Source: Flavobacteriales bacterium (GTDB taxonomy: Bacteria > Bacteroidota > Bacteroidia > Flavobacteriales > Flavobacteriaceae). Taken from it: 5,838 nt of DNA. The position numbers and the translations under genes were made by a program. The stretch covers positions 1-5,838 of the forward strand of contig JALWYR010000126.1 of the NCBI GenBank assembly GCA_027003085.1, given 5' to 3'. The notes beneath the pieces were generated by a model. The model was given only the letters and a program-made list of their open reading frames with translations, ran no database searches and had not been told where the DNA came from. Below are positions 1-5,838 of the stretch, piece after piece (the stretch's first letter is position 1; each line of letters opens with the position of its first letter).

Positions 1-296
1 CGCAGGGCTTTTTCGGCAATATAGGGCGTGAGTTTACGACTGTCTTTTTCGTCCAAAACGTCTTGCGGTGCTTTGCGCAAATAATCGCCCGAATTGAGCA
101 CCTTGAAAATGAGCCGGTCGCCTTCGTTGCCGTATTTGCCGGTGAGCGTGGAAAGTTTTTCCATAGCCGGCGTTTCGATGGGTGCAAATCCGTAGCGCTC
201 GAAGTGTTTTTTTATGGTGTCAATGATATAATTACGCCGGGCCAACCTGCCGGGCATAAAATCACGCATTCCTTTGGGCAACGATGCTTTACTCAT
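1..296 (-). CDS. hisS: Histidyl-tRNA synthetase, N-terminal part (cut by window edge)
   Basis: Class II aminoacyl-tRNA synthetase that charges tRNA-His with histidine in the cytoplasm. Reading the minus strand from the ATG at 296-294 gives 98 complete codons with no stop before the edge. Residues 7-13 are PKGMRDF, the conserved opening of HisRS. They are followed by a helix and then YGFAPIETPAME (35-46), the class II motif 1 region, and GKYGNEGDRLIFK (53-65) and NSGDYL (68-72 onward), which is the pattern I recall for Bacteroidota HisRS (family length about 450 residues, so roughly a fifth is visible). The start lies 23 bp after the stop of the upstream ligase gene on the same strand. No promoter or Shine-Dalgarno sequence is visible in that gap, so co-transcription with fhs is the simplest reading. 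The first ATG is chosen because it places the PKG motif at the usual distance from the N-terminus. Family assignment is secure; the catalytic motifs 2 and 3 lie outside the window. Confidence 0.93.
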   Translation of the reverse strand, partial: MSKASLPKGMRDFMPGRLARRNYIIDTIKKHFERYGFAPIETPAMEKLSTLTGKYGNEGDRLIFKVLNSGDYLRKAPQDVLDEKDSRKLTPYIAEKAL

Positions 297-319
297 GGGC
301 CGGACGTATTTTTACAAAA

Positions 320-1972
320 CTACGATAATCCGTCGATATGACCCCGGGCATCGATGTGCATTTTTTCGGACGCAGGCACCGAAGGCAAACCGGGCATACG
401 CATCATTTTTCCCAAAATGGGAATCACGAATCCGGCACCCGTATTGATTTCCACTTCACGCACATTGACCGTAAAACCCCGGGGACGCCCGCGCAGCGAA
501 GGATTGTCCGACAGGGATTTTTGGGTTTTGGCCATCACCACCGGCAGCTCGCCGAAGCCCAATTTTTCGAACCGGGCCAAATCGGTTTGGGCCCGGCGCG
601 TATAAACCACCTGCCCGGCCCCATAGATTTCTCGTGCAATCCGTTCGATTTTTTCTTTCAAAGGCAAGTCGTAATCGTAGAGCGGACGGAAGTTGTGTCC
701 GTTTTCGCGTATTTTATCCACCACCAAGCGGGCCAAATCCGTCATTCCTTCGCCGCCGCGGGCCCAGCCCTCGGCCACGGCGGCATCCACGCCGCGGGCG
801 GCCAGGGCGTCCAATACGGCTTTCAGTTCCTCCTCGCTGTCGGACGCAAAACGGTTTAGCGCCACCACGGGTTCCAGTCCGAATTTACGCACGTTTTCGA
901 TGTGCTTGTCCAGGTTGGCCATACCGCGTAGCAGGGCTTCGCGGTCTTCGCCTTCGCCGTGGTATTTGAGCGCGCGCACCGTGGCCACGATGACCACCGC
1001 TTCGGGCTTCAACCCGCCGTAAACGCTTTTGATGTCAAAGAATTTTTCGGCCCCCAAATCGGCGCCGAAGCCCGATTCGGTAACCACATAATCGGCCAGT
1101 CGCAAACCGGTTTTTGTGGCGATGATCGAATTGGTGCCCTGGGCAATGTTGGCAAACGGTCCGCCATGAATGATGGCCGGGTTGTGTTCCAGCGTTTGCA
1201 CCAGGTTGGGCTTAATGGCATCTTTGAGCAGGATGGCCATGGCATCTTGGGCTTTCAGGTCGCGTGCAAAAACCGGCCGGCCGTCAAAGTCGAAGCCCAC
1301 CAGAATATTACCCAAACGATTTTTCAAGTCGGCCAGGTCGCGGGCCAGGCACAAGATGGCCATAACTTCGGATGCGGCGGTGATGTGAAAACCTTCTTCG
1401 CGTGGCATACCGTTGGTTTTACCACCCAGCCCTATCACGATGCGGCGCAGCGAGCGGTCGTTCATGTCGATAACTCGCTTCCAAAGGATGTTGCGTGGAT
1501 CCAATCCCAATGCGTTACCGTGGTGAATGTGATTGTCGATCAATGCCGAAAGCAAGTTGTTGGCCTTTTCCACCGCCGCAAAATCGCCCGTAAAATGCAG
1601 GTTGATGTCTTCCATGGGGATTACCTGCGCATAGCCACCGCCGGCTGCACCGCCCTTGATGCCGAAAACCGGGCCCAGCGACGGCTCACGCAGCACCACC
1701 ACGGCCTTGTGTCCCAGCCGGTTCAGCCCGTCGTTCAGCCCCACGCTGACGGTGGTTTTTCCTTCGCCCGCAGGTGTGGGTGTCATGGCGGTTACCAGAA
1801 TCAGGTGGCTTTGTTGTTCCTTGGCGGGGTCGCCGTAACCCAACGGAATTTTGGCCTTATAGCGGCCATAGGGTTCCAGGTCTTCATCGGCAATGCCCAG
1901 CTGCCGGCCGATTTCGGTAATGGGCAGCGGCTGCACCGACCGCGCAATTTCAATGTCGGAAAGTGATGCCAT
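320..1972 (-). CDS. fhs: Formate--tetrahydrofolate ligase (10-formyl-THF synthetase)
   Basis: Cytoplasmic enzyme that makes 10-formyltetrahydrofolate from formate, tetrahydrofolate and ATP, feeding one-carbon units to purine, formyl-Met-tRNA and serine/glycine metabolism; common in anaerobes. The 550-residue product is the normal full length. Visible landmarks: P-loop TPTPAGEGKTT at 64-74; REPSLGP at 95-101; the family signature GIKGGAAGGGY at 104-114; the second signature VATVRALKYHG in the middle-to-C-terminal part (family form ends HGG; here HGEG); and the C-terminal GAGF...MPGLPSVPA stretch. The reading frame opens further upstream at a TTG (1993), but the ATG at 1972-1970 is preferred: it puts SDIEIARS at the usual N-terminal position and drops seven residues with no family match. 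No frameshift or missing key residue was seen. It is followed after 23 bp by hisS on the same strand. A convincing promoter was not found upstream; the nearest -7-like match (CATCTTTG on the minus strand) is off consensus and lacks a -33 partner. Confidence 0.97.
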   Translation of the reverse strand: MASLSDIEIARSVQPLPITEIGRQLGIADEDLEPYGRYKAKIPLGYGDPAKEQQSHLILVTAMTPTPAGEGKTTVSVGLNDGLNRLGHKAVVVLREPSLGPVFGIKGGAAGGGYAQVIPMEDINLHFTGDFAAVEKANNLLSALIDNHIHHGNALGLDPRNILWKRVIDMNDRSLRRIVIGLGGKTNGMPREEGFHITAASEVMAILCLARDLADLKNRLGNILVGFDFDGRPVFARDLKAQDAMAILLKDAIKPNLVQTLEHNPAIIHGGPFANIAQGTNSIIATKTGLRLADYVVTESGFGADLGAEKFFDIKSVYGGLKPEAVVIVATVRALKYHGEGEDREALLRGMANLDKHIENVRKFGLEPVVALNRFASDSEEELKAVLDALAARGVDAAVAEGWARGGEGMTDLARLVVDKIRENGHNFRPLYDYDLPLKEKIERIAREIYGAGQVVYTRRAQTDLARFEKLGFGELPVVMAKTQKSLSDNPSLRGRPRGFTVNVREVEINTGAGFVIPILGKMMRMPGLPSVPASEKMHIDARGHIDGLS

Positions 1973-2040
1973 AGGATGAGGGATTTGGCCCAAAGATGTT
2001 AAAAATTTTCGGGTTTGGATGTGTTTTTTGTTTTTTTGGC

Positions 2041-2122
2041 GCCCGGCCGCACACGTTCACGTAAGCCGCCGGCCTTCGCCTCCGGCTTGTCCGGCAGCAC
2101 GTTCACGTGGCGGCCGCCGGGC
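2041..2122. repeat. GC-rich imperfect palindrome with two internal direct repeats
   Basis: The outer arms GCCCGGCCGC (2041-2050) and GCGGCCGCCGGGC (2110-2122) are inverted copies of each other apart from three extra bases in the right arm. Just inside the arms lie two identical 11-mers, CACGTTCACGT, at 2052-2062 and 2098-2108. Between them a smaller hairpin can form from AAGCCG (2063-2068) and CGGCTT (2083-2088). All of this is read directly from the sequence. The function is unknown: it could be an intergenic palindromic repeat family, a protein-binding site or a transcript-end structure. No T-run follows it in the direction of the minus-strand genes that would make it a standard terminator for the AbiE operon. 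Confidence 0.6.
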
Positions 2123-2133
2123 TGTCCGCTCAA

Positions 2134-2378
2134 ATGCGGCTCGCGAAAGGCCGGTTTTTGTAAATCCGGCGACGGGGTCTCTTGCGCTGCGAGCCCCCGC
2201 CGCCGGAACAAAAAGAGGCTGTCCAAAAAGTAAAAATTTTGTTGAATTTATCCTTTTTTTAAAAGTTTGGAGTAAGGCAATTCATTGATTATAAATGTAT
2301 TGCAAAATATTGAAATTTGACCATAATATTGATTTGGGCCTTTTTGGACAGCCCCACCGGCCTTTCGCTTCGCCGCAT
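2134..2378. repeat. Large imperfect palindrome split by an insertion
   Basis: The left arm spans 2134-2181. The right arm is in two pieces, 2191-2214 and 2356-2378, with the 141-bp element 2215-2355 between them. The paired blocks, from outside inwards, are: ATGCGGC 2134-2140 with 2372-2378; GCGAAAGGCCGG 2143-2154 with 2357-2368; TTTTT 2155-2159 with AAAAA 2210-2214; GT 2160-2161 with AC 2208-2209; TCCGGCG 2165-2171 with 2201-2207; CGGGG 2173-2177 with 2195-2199; CTC 2179-2181 with GAG 2191-2193. That is 41 paired positions around a nine-base loop (2182-2190), with only small bulges or mismatches. Because pairing runs across the insertion point on both sides, the insertion must have entered an existing palindrome. 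What the palindrome does is not known; it may belong to a dispersed GC-rich repeat family. Confidence 0.75.
2215..2355. mobile_element. MITE-like or insertion-sequence remnant, 141 bp
   Basis: The ends are inverted repeats: GAGGCTGTCCAAAAAG at 2215-2230 and its complement at 2340-2355, matching at 15 of 16 positions (the second base differs). Ends beginning GAGGCTGTC are familiar from Bacteroidota insertion sequences of the IS1182/IS5 kind; the exact family is my recollection and uncertain. The roughly 110-bp interior is very AT-rich, unlike the GC-rich flanks, and holds no open frame for a transposase, so this is either a non-autonomous MITE-like element or an IS reduced to its two ends. No clear target-site duplication is visible; five A residues precede the left end and one A follows the right end. 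It lies inside the right arm of the palindrome at 2134-2378, which independently supports the boundaries chosen. Confidence 0.7.
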
Positions 2379-2403
2379 AACCGCTCCCATCCCTGGCGCG
2401 GTT
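2379..2403. repeat. Short inverted repeat near the 3' end of the AbiE operon
   Basis: AACCGC (2379-2384) and GCGGTT (2398-2403) can form a six-base-pair hairpin with a 13-base loop. It lies 38 bases beyond the stop codon of the AbiEii-like gene and could act in ending that minus-strand transcript. However, no T-run follows it on the minus strand, so a standard intrinsic terminator is not supported. Confidence 0.3.
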
Positions 2404-2440
2404 TTAAAGCAATTTTTGCCAAATGATTCCTGAAACAAGA

Positions 2441-3433
2441 TTAATCATTAATCCTGCCGGTTTCCCGTTTTATTATTTCTATTATTTCATCAAAATCCTG
2501 TTTTTTTCCGTAAATCATACTTTCTTGCATCTTCCGGTAATCCTTTTTGTAAAGGGCCAAAATTTTTTCTTCCGGAAAGATTTTTAGTGTTTCCATCGTC
2601 AATTCCGAGTAGTTCACTGTTTTTACAGGTGTGTATTTTGCCCGGTGACGAATTATTTCATCAAACAGGGCCTTGTTTTGAAGTGCTTTTTTGCCATATT
2701 TCGATTGCAAAATTTGCGCTATGTCATAATAATGCCGCGACATTCTGAAATATCTGATTTTTTCAAACGGTTTGGAAAATTCTTCATGTAATAAAATCAT
2801 CTTTTCCAATAATGTTTTTTCGGGCCGGATGACTTTTGCCATAAAGGGTTTTTCGCTTATGGGTAAGCGAGGAAAATGTATGTCGATTAATGATTGGACA
2901 GGTTTAATTTCATAAGGTTCCGAAGATGAACGGGCACCGATTTCGATTAAAACCCTTTGTCGCAAGTATTCGATTTCGCCAAACACCGACTTGTAATTTA
3001 TCTTGATTGTTTCAGGGTCTTGATCCGAAATTTTGGTATTTTCAACAATTATTTCAAACAATGATTGATTGATCCGGTATTCTTCCAATTGCTTGCGAAT
3101 GATTTCTGTCATAACATTAAGCGTGAAATTGTGCGACTTTTTTCGCAATTTCCTTATTTGTCCTTTGGTTAAATCGCCACCAAAACCCAAATATTCCCGG
3201 TCTATGCTGACATCAATATCTTCGGAAAACCTATTGATCAGTCCATAAATTTTACTTAGCGATGTGCCGCCTTTGAAAGTCAGTTTTTTTGCAATGCTAG
3301 AAGTGAATAACATTCTTAGTATAAGCGTAACCCAAGCATCTTTTTCAATAGCTTGCGGCAAAAGTCCGGTCTTATAACTCAATTGTTCAAAGAGTTCTAC
3401 TTGTTTATTTTCGGACAAACTAAGCCAATTCAT
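2441..3433 (-). CDS. AbiEii/AbiGii-family nucleotidyltransferase toxin
   Basis: The 330-residue product belongs to the AbiEii (DUF1814) nucleotidyltransferase toxin family, the toxin half of AbiE-type toxin-antitoxin and phage-abortive-infection systems. Family members act in the cytoplasm; characterised relatives (the mycobacterial MenT toxins) add nucleotides to tRNA acceptor ends. Visible motifs: FKGGTSLSK at 53-61 (nucleotide-binding glycine motif with lysine); RFSEDIDV at 68-75, whose D72 and D74 form the metal-binding DxD; RPEKTLLEKMILLHE at 203-217; and RHYYDIAQIL at 233-242, the last conserved block with its aspartate. All four blocks are present, so the enzyme looks intact. The length is typical of the Bacteroidota members. 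The ATG at 3433 overlaps the end of the antitoxin gene by 14 nt, indicating translational coupling. The gene is AT-rich compared with fhs and porZ, a sign of transfer. The actual substrate here is unknown, and a role against phage is inferred from the family only. Confidence 0.92.
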   Translation of the reverse strand: MNWLSLSENKQVELFEQLSYKTGLLPQAIEKDAWVTLILRMLFTSSIAKKLTFKGGTSLSKIYGLINRFSEDIDVSIDREYLGFGGDLTKGQIRKLRKKSHNFTLNVMTEIIRKQLEEYRINQSLFEIIVENTKISDQDPETIKINYKSVFGEIEYLRQRVLIEIGARSSSEPYEIKPVQSLIDIHFPRLPISEKPFMAKVIRPEKTLLEKMILLHEEFSKPFEKIRYFRMSRHYYDIAQILQSKYGKKALQNKALFDEIIRHRAKYTPVKTVNYSELTMETLKIFPEEKILALYKKDYRKMQESMIYGKKQDFDEIIEIIKRETGRIND

Positions 3434-4037
3434 TTTGTTTTTTTTTAATCAAGGGATTTATTGTTTTCCTAATCCAAACAGGAGCATGATTCATTTCTTT
3501 TTTTATCGTATGCAGTTCTTTGGATTTATCGAGATGTTGTTTTATGACATACAGATGTTGCTCATTAACATGTTCCCTGCCTATACTTTTCAAAGATTGA
3601 ATGATATAGTTGGCAAGTTTATTTTTTATGGCTAAGTTTTTCGGACTGGTTTTTTTGAAAATGATTTTTCGGTTGCCTATTACGACTTCTCGCGGTGCGC
3701 CATCGGTCAAAAATACCACATTCATGGGTATTTGTTCCGACAACCCGAGCAAATACAAGGCGTAATCGCCGGCGGGTATAATACGCGCTTTATCGCGCTT
3801 TGCAATGGCTTTGGCAATTTTGTCAATGGATGGGAACAGGGTTCCCATCATCTTATCCTTTTTAGGATAATAATAAATGCCCGTTCCTAATCTTACCAGC
3901 ATACCTTTGTCAACAAGGCGTTGTAATGCCTTACGGACGGCATCGTAATTTTCAAAATCATCAAAATCGGACACAAAAAATATTCGCCCTTTTTTTTGTT
4001 TGAGAATGATGTTTTCTATGTTTTTAGCAATGCTCAC
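3420..4037 (-). CDS. AbiEi-like antitoxin / winged-helix autorepressor (DUF6088-type)
   Basis: Predicted antitoxin and transcriptional repressor partner of the AbiEii-like toxin. With the GTG at 4037 as start the protein has 205 residues. Residues 1-58 look like a winged helix-turn-helix: GRIFFVSDFDDF (17-28), the recognition-helix-like stretch AVRKALQRLVDKGML (33-47), then the wing RLGTGIYYYP (49-58). The rest carries PSIDKIAKAIAKRDKARIIP (69-88), GDYALYLLGLSEQIP (90-104), FLTDGAPREV (109-118) and a basic C-terminus, the pattern I recall for AbiEi/DUF6088 proteins next to AbiEii toxins. The frame extends up to a TTG at 4055, but that codon would lie upstream of the transcription start predicted from the promoter at 4053-4084. 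TTG 4043 and GTG 4037 are the remaining candidates, and GTG gives the natural opening (M)SIAKNIENII. The stop overlaps the toxin start. In studied AbiE systems the antitoxin represses its own promoter and counters the toxin without binding it (type IV); that is expected here but not shown. Confidence 0.85.
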   Translation of the reverse strand: MSIAKNIENIILKQKKGRIFFVSDFDDFENYDAVRKALQRLVDKGMLVRLGTGIYYYPKKDKMMGTLFPSIDKIAKAIAKRDKARIIPAGDYALYLLGLSEQIPMNVVFLTDGAPREVVIGNRKIIFKKTSPKNLAIKNKLANYIIQSLKSIGREHVNEQHLYVIKQHLDKSKELHTIKKEMNHAPVWIRKTINPLIKKKQNELA

Positions 4038-4043
4038 ATTCAA

Positions 4044-4080
4044 ATTTTGTCCCAAAAATAGAAAAAAATTGGGACAAAAT
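4044..4080. promoter_or_regulatory. Putative AbiEi operator: perfect 12-bp inverted repeat
   Basis: ATTTTGTCCCAA at 4044-4055 is repeated exactly in inverted orientation as TTGGGACAAAAT at 4069-4080, with 13 A/T-rich bases between. The arm centres are 25 bp apart. On the minus strand one arm lies between the -33 and -7 elements of the AbiE promoter, and the other overlaps the end of the -7 element and the predicted transcription start. AbiEi repressors are known to bind inverted repeats in their own promoters, so this is the expected autoregulatory site. The repeat is seen directly; its use as operator is inferred. Confidence 0.7.
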
Positions 4081-4084
4081 CAAA
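4053..4084 (-). promoter_or_regulatory. Bacteroidota-type promoter of the AbiE operon
   Basis: On the minus strand TTTG (4084-4081) is followed after 20 bases by TATTTTTG (4060-4053), an exact match to the Bacteroides consensus TTTG at -33 and TAnnTTTG at -7. The centre-to-centre distance is 26 bp, as expected. Transcription should start near 4050, leaving only about 12 nt before the GTG start at 4037. The overlap with the inverted repeat at 4044-4080 suggests that the antitoxin blocks polymerase binding. Confidence 0.65.
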
Positions 4085-4095
4085 CGCCTTTTTCC

Positions 4096-4128
4096 AAGGT
4101 TTCGCAGTTGCTCCGCACATAAAACCTT
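4096..4128. repeat. Short inverted repeat in the divergent intergenic region
   Basis: AAGGTTT (4096-4102) and AAACCTT (4122-4128) form a perfect seven-base inverted repeat with a 19-base spacer, between the AbiE promoter and the porZ-like gene. On the plus strand it is followed by a short T-rich stretch. It may be chance; the role is unknown. Confidence 0.25.
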
Positions 4129-4203
4129 TTTGTTATTCCGCAACTCAATAAGGAAAGATATTACCCCCACGCACTATTCATCGGGCCTTGACGTTTAAAT
4201 TAT

Positions 4204-4211
4204 TACCTTTG
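4204..4211 (+). promoter_or_regulatory. Candidate -7 promoter element for the porZ-like gene
   Basis: TACCTTTG matches the Bacteroides -7 consensus TAnnTTTG exactly and would place transcription start near 4215. No TTTG is present at the expected -33 distance (around 4180-4184), so support is partial. If it is real, the ATG at 4229 would have a leader of about 14 nt, whereas the alternative in-frame ATG at 4220 would be almost leaderless. Confidence 0.4.
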
Positions 4212-4228
4212 TTCGGTAAATGCGGCCT

Positions 4229-5838
4229 ATGAAGCACATTTGGGCTTGGATAATTTTGATATTCACTTGGTCCGGCATCCGTGCCCAAGACTCCTCACGC
4301 TGGATCGACCTTTTCTCCTACCGCAATATTCAAGCCATAGCCCTGGACGGAGAGCGCGTTATGGGTGGAGCCGATAATGCCGTTTTTATTTTCGACCCCG
4401 CCGATGGAAAATACCGCAAATTTTCCACCGTCCAAGGTCTTTCGGGTCAGGATTTGCAACAAATTTACTACCACAACCCCACGGGCCAACTTTTTGTGGT
4501 TCACGCGGGCGGCCGTATCGAACTCATCCATCCGGGCGACGGCAAAGTAAAAAAAGAACAAGGACTTTATCTGGCCCACATCCCCGATGAGCAAAAACAA
4601 GTCCGTGCCATCGCTTCCGAAGCTGATATGCTCTACCTGGCTATGCCTTACGGACTCACCGAATACCGGATGAATCCGGCCGGTTTTGGCGATACCTACC
4701 GGCTAGGCCCCGGCGGCACCGATATGGGCGTCAACGATGTGGCGGTTTTCCAAGGGCGTATCTATGCCGCCACCGAAGGCAACGGCATCCTGTCGGTGGA
4801 CGTAAACGAACCCTACAAGGGCGACCTTTCCCGCTGGCAACAAATCGACGGCGGCACATGGAACCGACTGGCAGTCTTCGGTGGCCGGCTGATGGCTGTC
4901 AAAGGAACAGGATTGTATGAAATTGCTGGCGGAACCGCCGTCTATTGGCAAAATCTGCCTGCTGCGGCCGTGGATATGACGGCCAATAGCCAAAATCTTT
5001 TTGTAGGGCTAACCGACCGTATCCTGGTTTACGACGCTTCGATCCACTTGGTGCAAACAATCAATCGCTTCCAAGGAAAAAGTTTTCACGTGCAAGCCCT
5101 TGCCGCCCGGGACGGTCATCTCTACGTGGGCACCCGCAGCCAAGGCATCCTGCATTGGAATTTTACCGACAACACAAGCGAACAAATCCTCCCCGAAGGG
5201 CCGCTCTACAATCATCCCTTTGCCGCCGATGCCTACAACGGCAATCTTTGGGTGGTTTACGGCGACTATGACCAACTCTACAATCCCTATCCGCTGGATC
5301 ATTACGGCATTAGCCGTTTTGCGGACGGGCATTGGCACAATATCCCTTATTCCGCTATCGGAAAAGTGAGCTTGACCGATGTCAAAATCAACCGTAACGA
5401 TACCACCCAAGTGTTTGTGGGTTCGTTTCACCAGGGTTTGTTGGAATTTCGCCAAGGCAGTTTATACCGCGTTTATGACCCGTCCAATTCCACCTTGCAA
5501 CCCATTGTAATCAACGGCCAACCGCTTACCGATTACCGCGTTAGCCCCTTGGTTTGGGACAAGGACGGCAACCTGTGGATGTTCGAAGGGCTGGTGATGG
5601 ACGAAGTCCATCGTTTCGACTTATCGAATAACGCTTGGAATTCTTTCTCCTTTTCGGCCATTATGAACACGGCCTACAACGAAGGCGCCGCCGATATGCA
5701 ATTCGACCGTTCGGGCAACCTGTGGATGGCCACCCACCGTTTGGGCGTGGTGGGACTAAATCCCGAAACCGGCGAACTGGTAACCCTGACCGAAAACAAT
5801 AACATTCCCTACGAAGGCGGCTACCGCAACACCCAAGC
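4229..5838 (+). CDS. porZ: PorZ-like type IX secretion system protein, N-terminal part (cut by window edge)
   Basis: A long open frame, 536 codons with no stop, runs off the right edge. The product starts with a signal peptide: MKHIWAWIILIFTWSGIRA, likely cleaved after A19 before QD, so it is exported. The mature part begins with WIDLFSYRNIQAIALDGERV and continues with AVFIFDPADGKYRKFSTVQG and LSGQDLQQIYY, the opening pattern of PorZ, followed by repeated beta-propeller blades. Two typical blade motifs, DKDGNLWM (444-451) and DRSGNLWMAT (493-502), are 49 residues apart. In Porphyromonas gingivalis, PorZ is a surface protein of about 776 residues with two beta-propellers and a C-terminal sorting domain, working with the PorU sortase to attach type IX cargo to anionic lipopolysaccharide. 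The visible piece would cover about two thirds of such a protein. An in-frame ATG at 4220 would add MRP; 4229 is preferred because of the promoter position and the signal-peptide shape. Alternative: another two-component-regulator-propeller protein; the C-terminus would decide. Confidence 0.8.
   Translation, partial: MKHIWAWIILIFTWSGIRAQDSSRWIDLFSYRNIQAIALDGERVMGGADNAVFIFDPADGKYRKFSTVQGLSGQDLQQIYYHNPTGQLFVVHAGGRIELIHPGDGKVKKEQGLYLAHIPDEQKQVRAIASEADMLYLAMPYGLTEYRMNPAGFGDTYRLGPGGTDMGVNDVAVFQGRIYAATEGNGILSVDVNEPYKGDLSRWQQIDGGTWNRLAVFGGRLMAVKGTGLYEIAGGTAVYWQNLPAAAVDMTANSQNLFVGLTDRILVYDASIHLVQTINRFQGKSFHVQALAARDGHLYVGTRSQGILHWNFTDNTSEQILPEGPLYNHPFAADAYNGNLWVVYGDYDQLYNPYPLDHYGISRFADGHWHNIPYSAIGKVSLTDVKINRNDTTQVFVGSFHQGLLEFRQGSLYRVYDPSNSTLQPIVINGQPLTDYRVSPLVWDKDGNLWMFEGLVMDEVHRFDLSNNAWNSFSFSAIMNTAYNEGAADMQFDRSGNLWMATHRLGVVGLNPETGELVTLTENNNIPYEGGYRNTQ

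Larger units (their letters stand above)
1973..2440. other. Repeat-rich intergenic region between abiEii-like gene and fhs
   Basis: About 470 bases without a credible gene. It has three textures: an AT-rich leader just upstream of fhs (1973-2037, with a long T-rich run), a strongly GC-rich block (about 2038-2214) full of inverted and direct repeats, and an AT-rich insertion-like element (2215-2355), after which GC-rich sequence resumes to about 2403. Short open frames here are low-complexity (Pro/Arg/Gly-rich), start from rare codons or inside the element's terminal repeat, and match no family I recognise. The individual repeats are listed separately. Confidence 0.8.

Noticed and set aside
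63..341. Plus-strand 92-residue frame at the left edge
   Set aside because: It is antisense to the hisS N-terminus, which has strong family motifs.
338..1966. Plus-strand open frames opposite fhs, including one of 335 residues
   Set aside because: They are antisense to a clearly identified full-length enzyme gene, and their compositions (His/Gln/Arg-rich) are typical of shadow frames in GC-rich coding DNA.
1973..2037. A promoter for fhs in the AT-rich leader
   Set aside because: The best -7-like match, CATCTTTG on the minus strand, misses the first consensus base and has no TTTG at the -33 distance.
1999..2288. Short open frames on both strands across the GC-rich block
   Set aside because: They are Pro/Arg/Gly-rich translations of palindromic repeats, overlap each other on both strands, and one begins inside the element's terminal repeat. 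No family resemblance.
2134..2378. CRISPR-like or integron-like array
   Set aside because: The repeats are inverted arms of one palindrome plus one inserted element; there is no series of regularly spaced direct repeats and no cas or integrase gene.
4295..5455. Minus-strand frames of 96-148 residues
   Set aside because: They are antisense to the continuous PorZ-like frame, which has a signal peptide and propeller motifs.

Overview
The window comes from a Bacteroidota chromosome, most likely an anaerobic member given the formate--tetrahydrofolate ligase. Four things point there: the N-terminus of a Bacteroidota-type histidyl-tRNA synthetase, a PorZ-like type IX secretion protein (a Bacteroidota-specific machine), promoter elements of the Bacteroides type (TTTG near -33, TAnnTTTG near -7), and no clear Shine-Dalgarno sequences. 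The genus cannot be told from the sequence.

Layout, left to right. (1) 1-1972, minus strand: fhs, a complete formate--tetrahydrofolate ligase gene, is followed 23 bp later by the 5' part of hisS, which runs off the left edge. The two probably share a transcript. (2) 1973-2440, no gene: a GC-rich block rich in inverted and direct repeats, followed by an AT-rich 141-bp element with 16-bp terminal inverted repeats of insertion-sequence type. This element sits inside one arm of a large imperfect palindrome, and the arms match much better once it is removed conceptually. (3) 2441-4037, minus strand: a two-gene AbiE-type toxin-antitoxin operon. It encodes an AbiEi-like winged-helix antitoxin/repressor and an AbiEii-like nucleotidyltransferase toxin, with a 14-nt overlap. 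Both genes are visibly AT-richer than their neighbours, which suggests horizontal acquisition. Their promoter is a near-perfect Bacteroidota promoter overlaid by a perfect 12-bp inverted repeat, the likely autoregulatory operator. (4) 4229-5838, plus strand: the first about 536 codons of a secreted beta-propeller protein best matched to PorZ. It is divergent from the AbiE operon and continues past the right edge.

Functionally, housekeeping genes (one-carbon metabolism, tRNA charging) and a secretion gene flank a small defence/toxin-antitoxin cassette that has mobile-element debris next to it. The most notable observations are the interrupted palindrome at 2134-2378 and the promoter/operator overlap at 4044-4084. 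The latter also argues against the most upstream possible start of the antitoxin gene. No wholly new system was seen.
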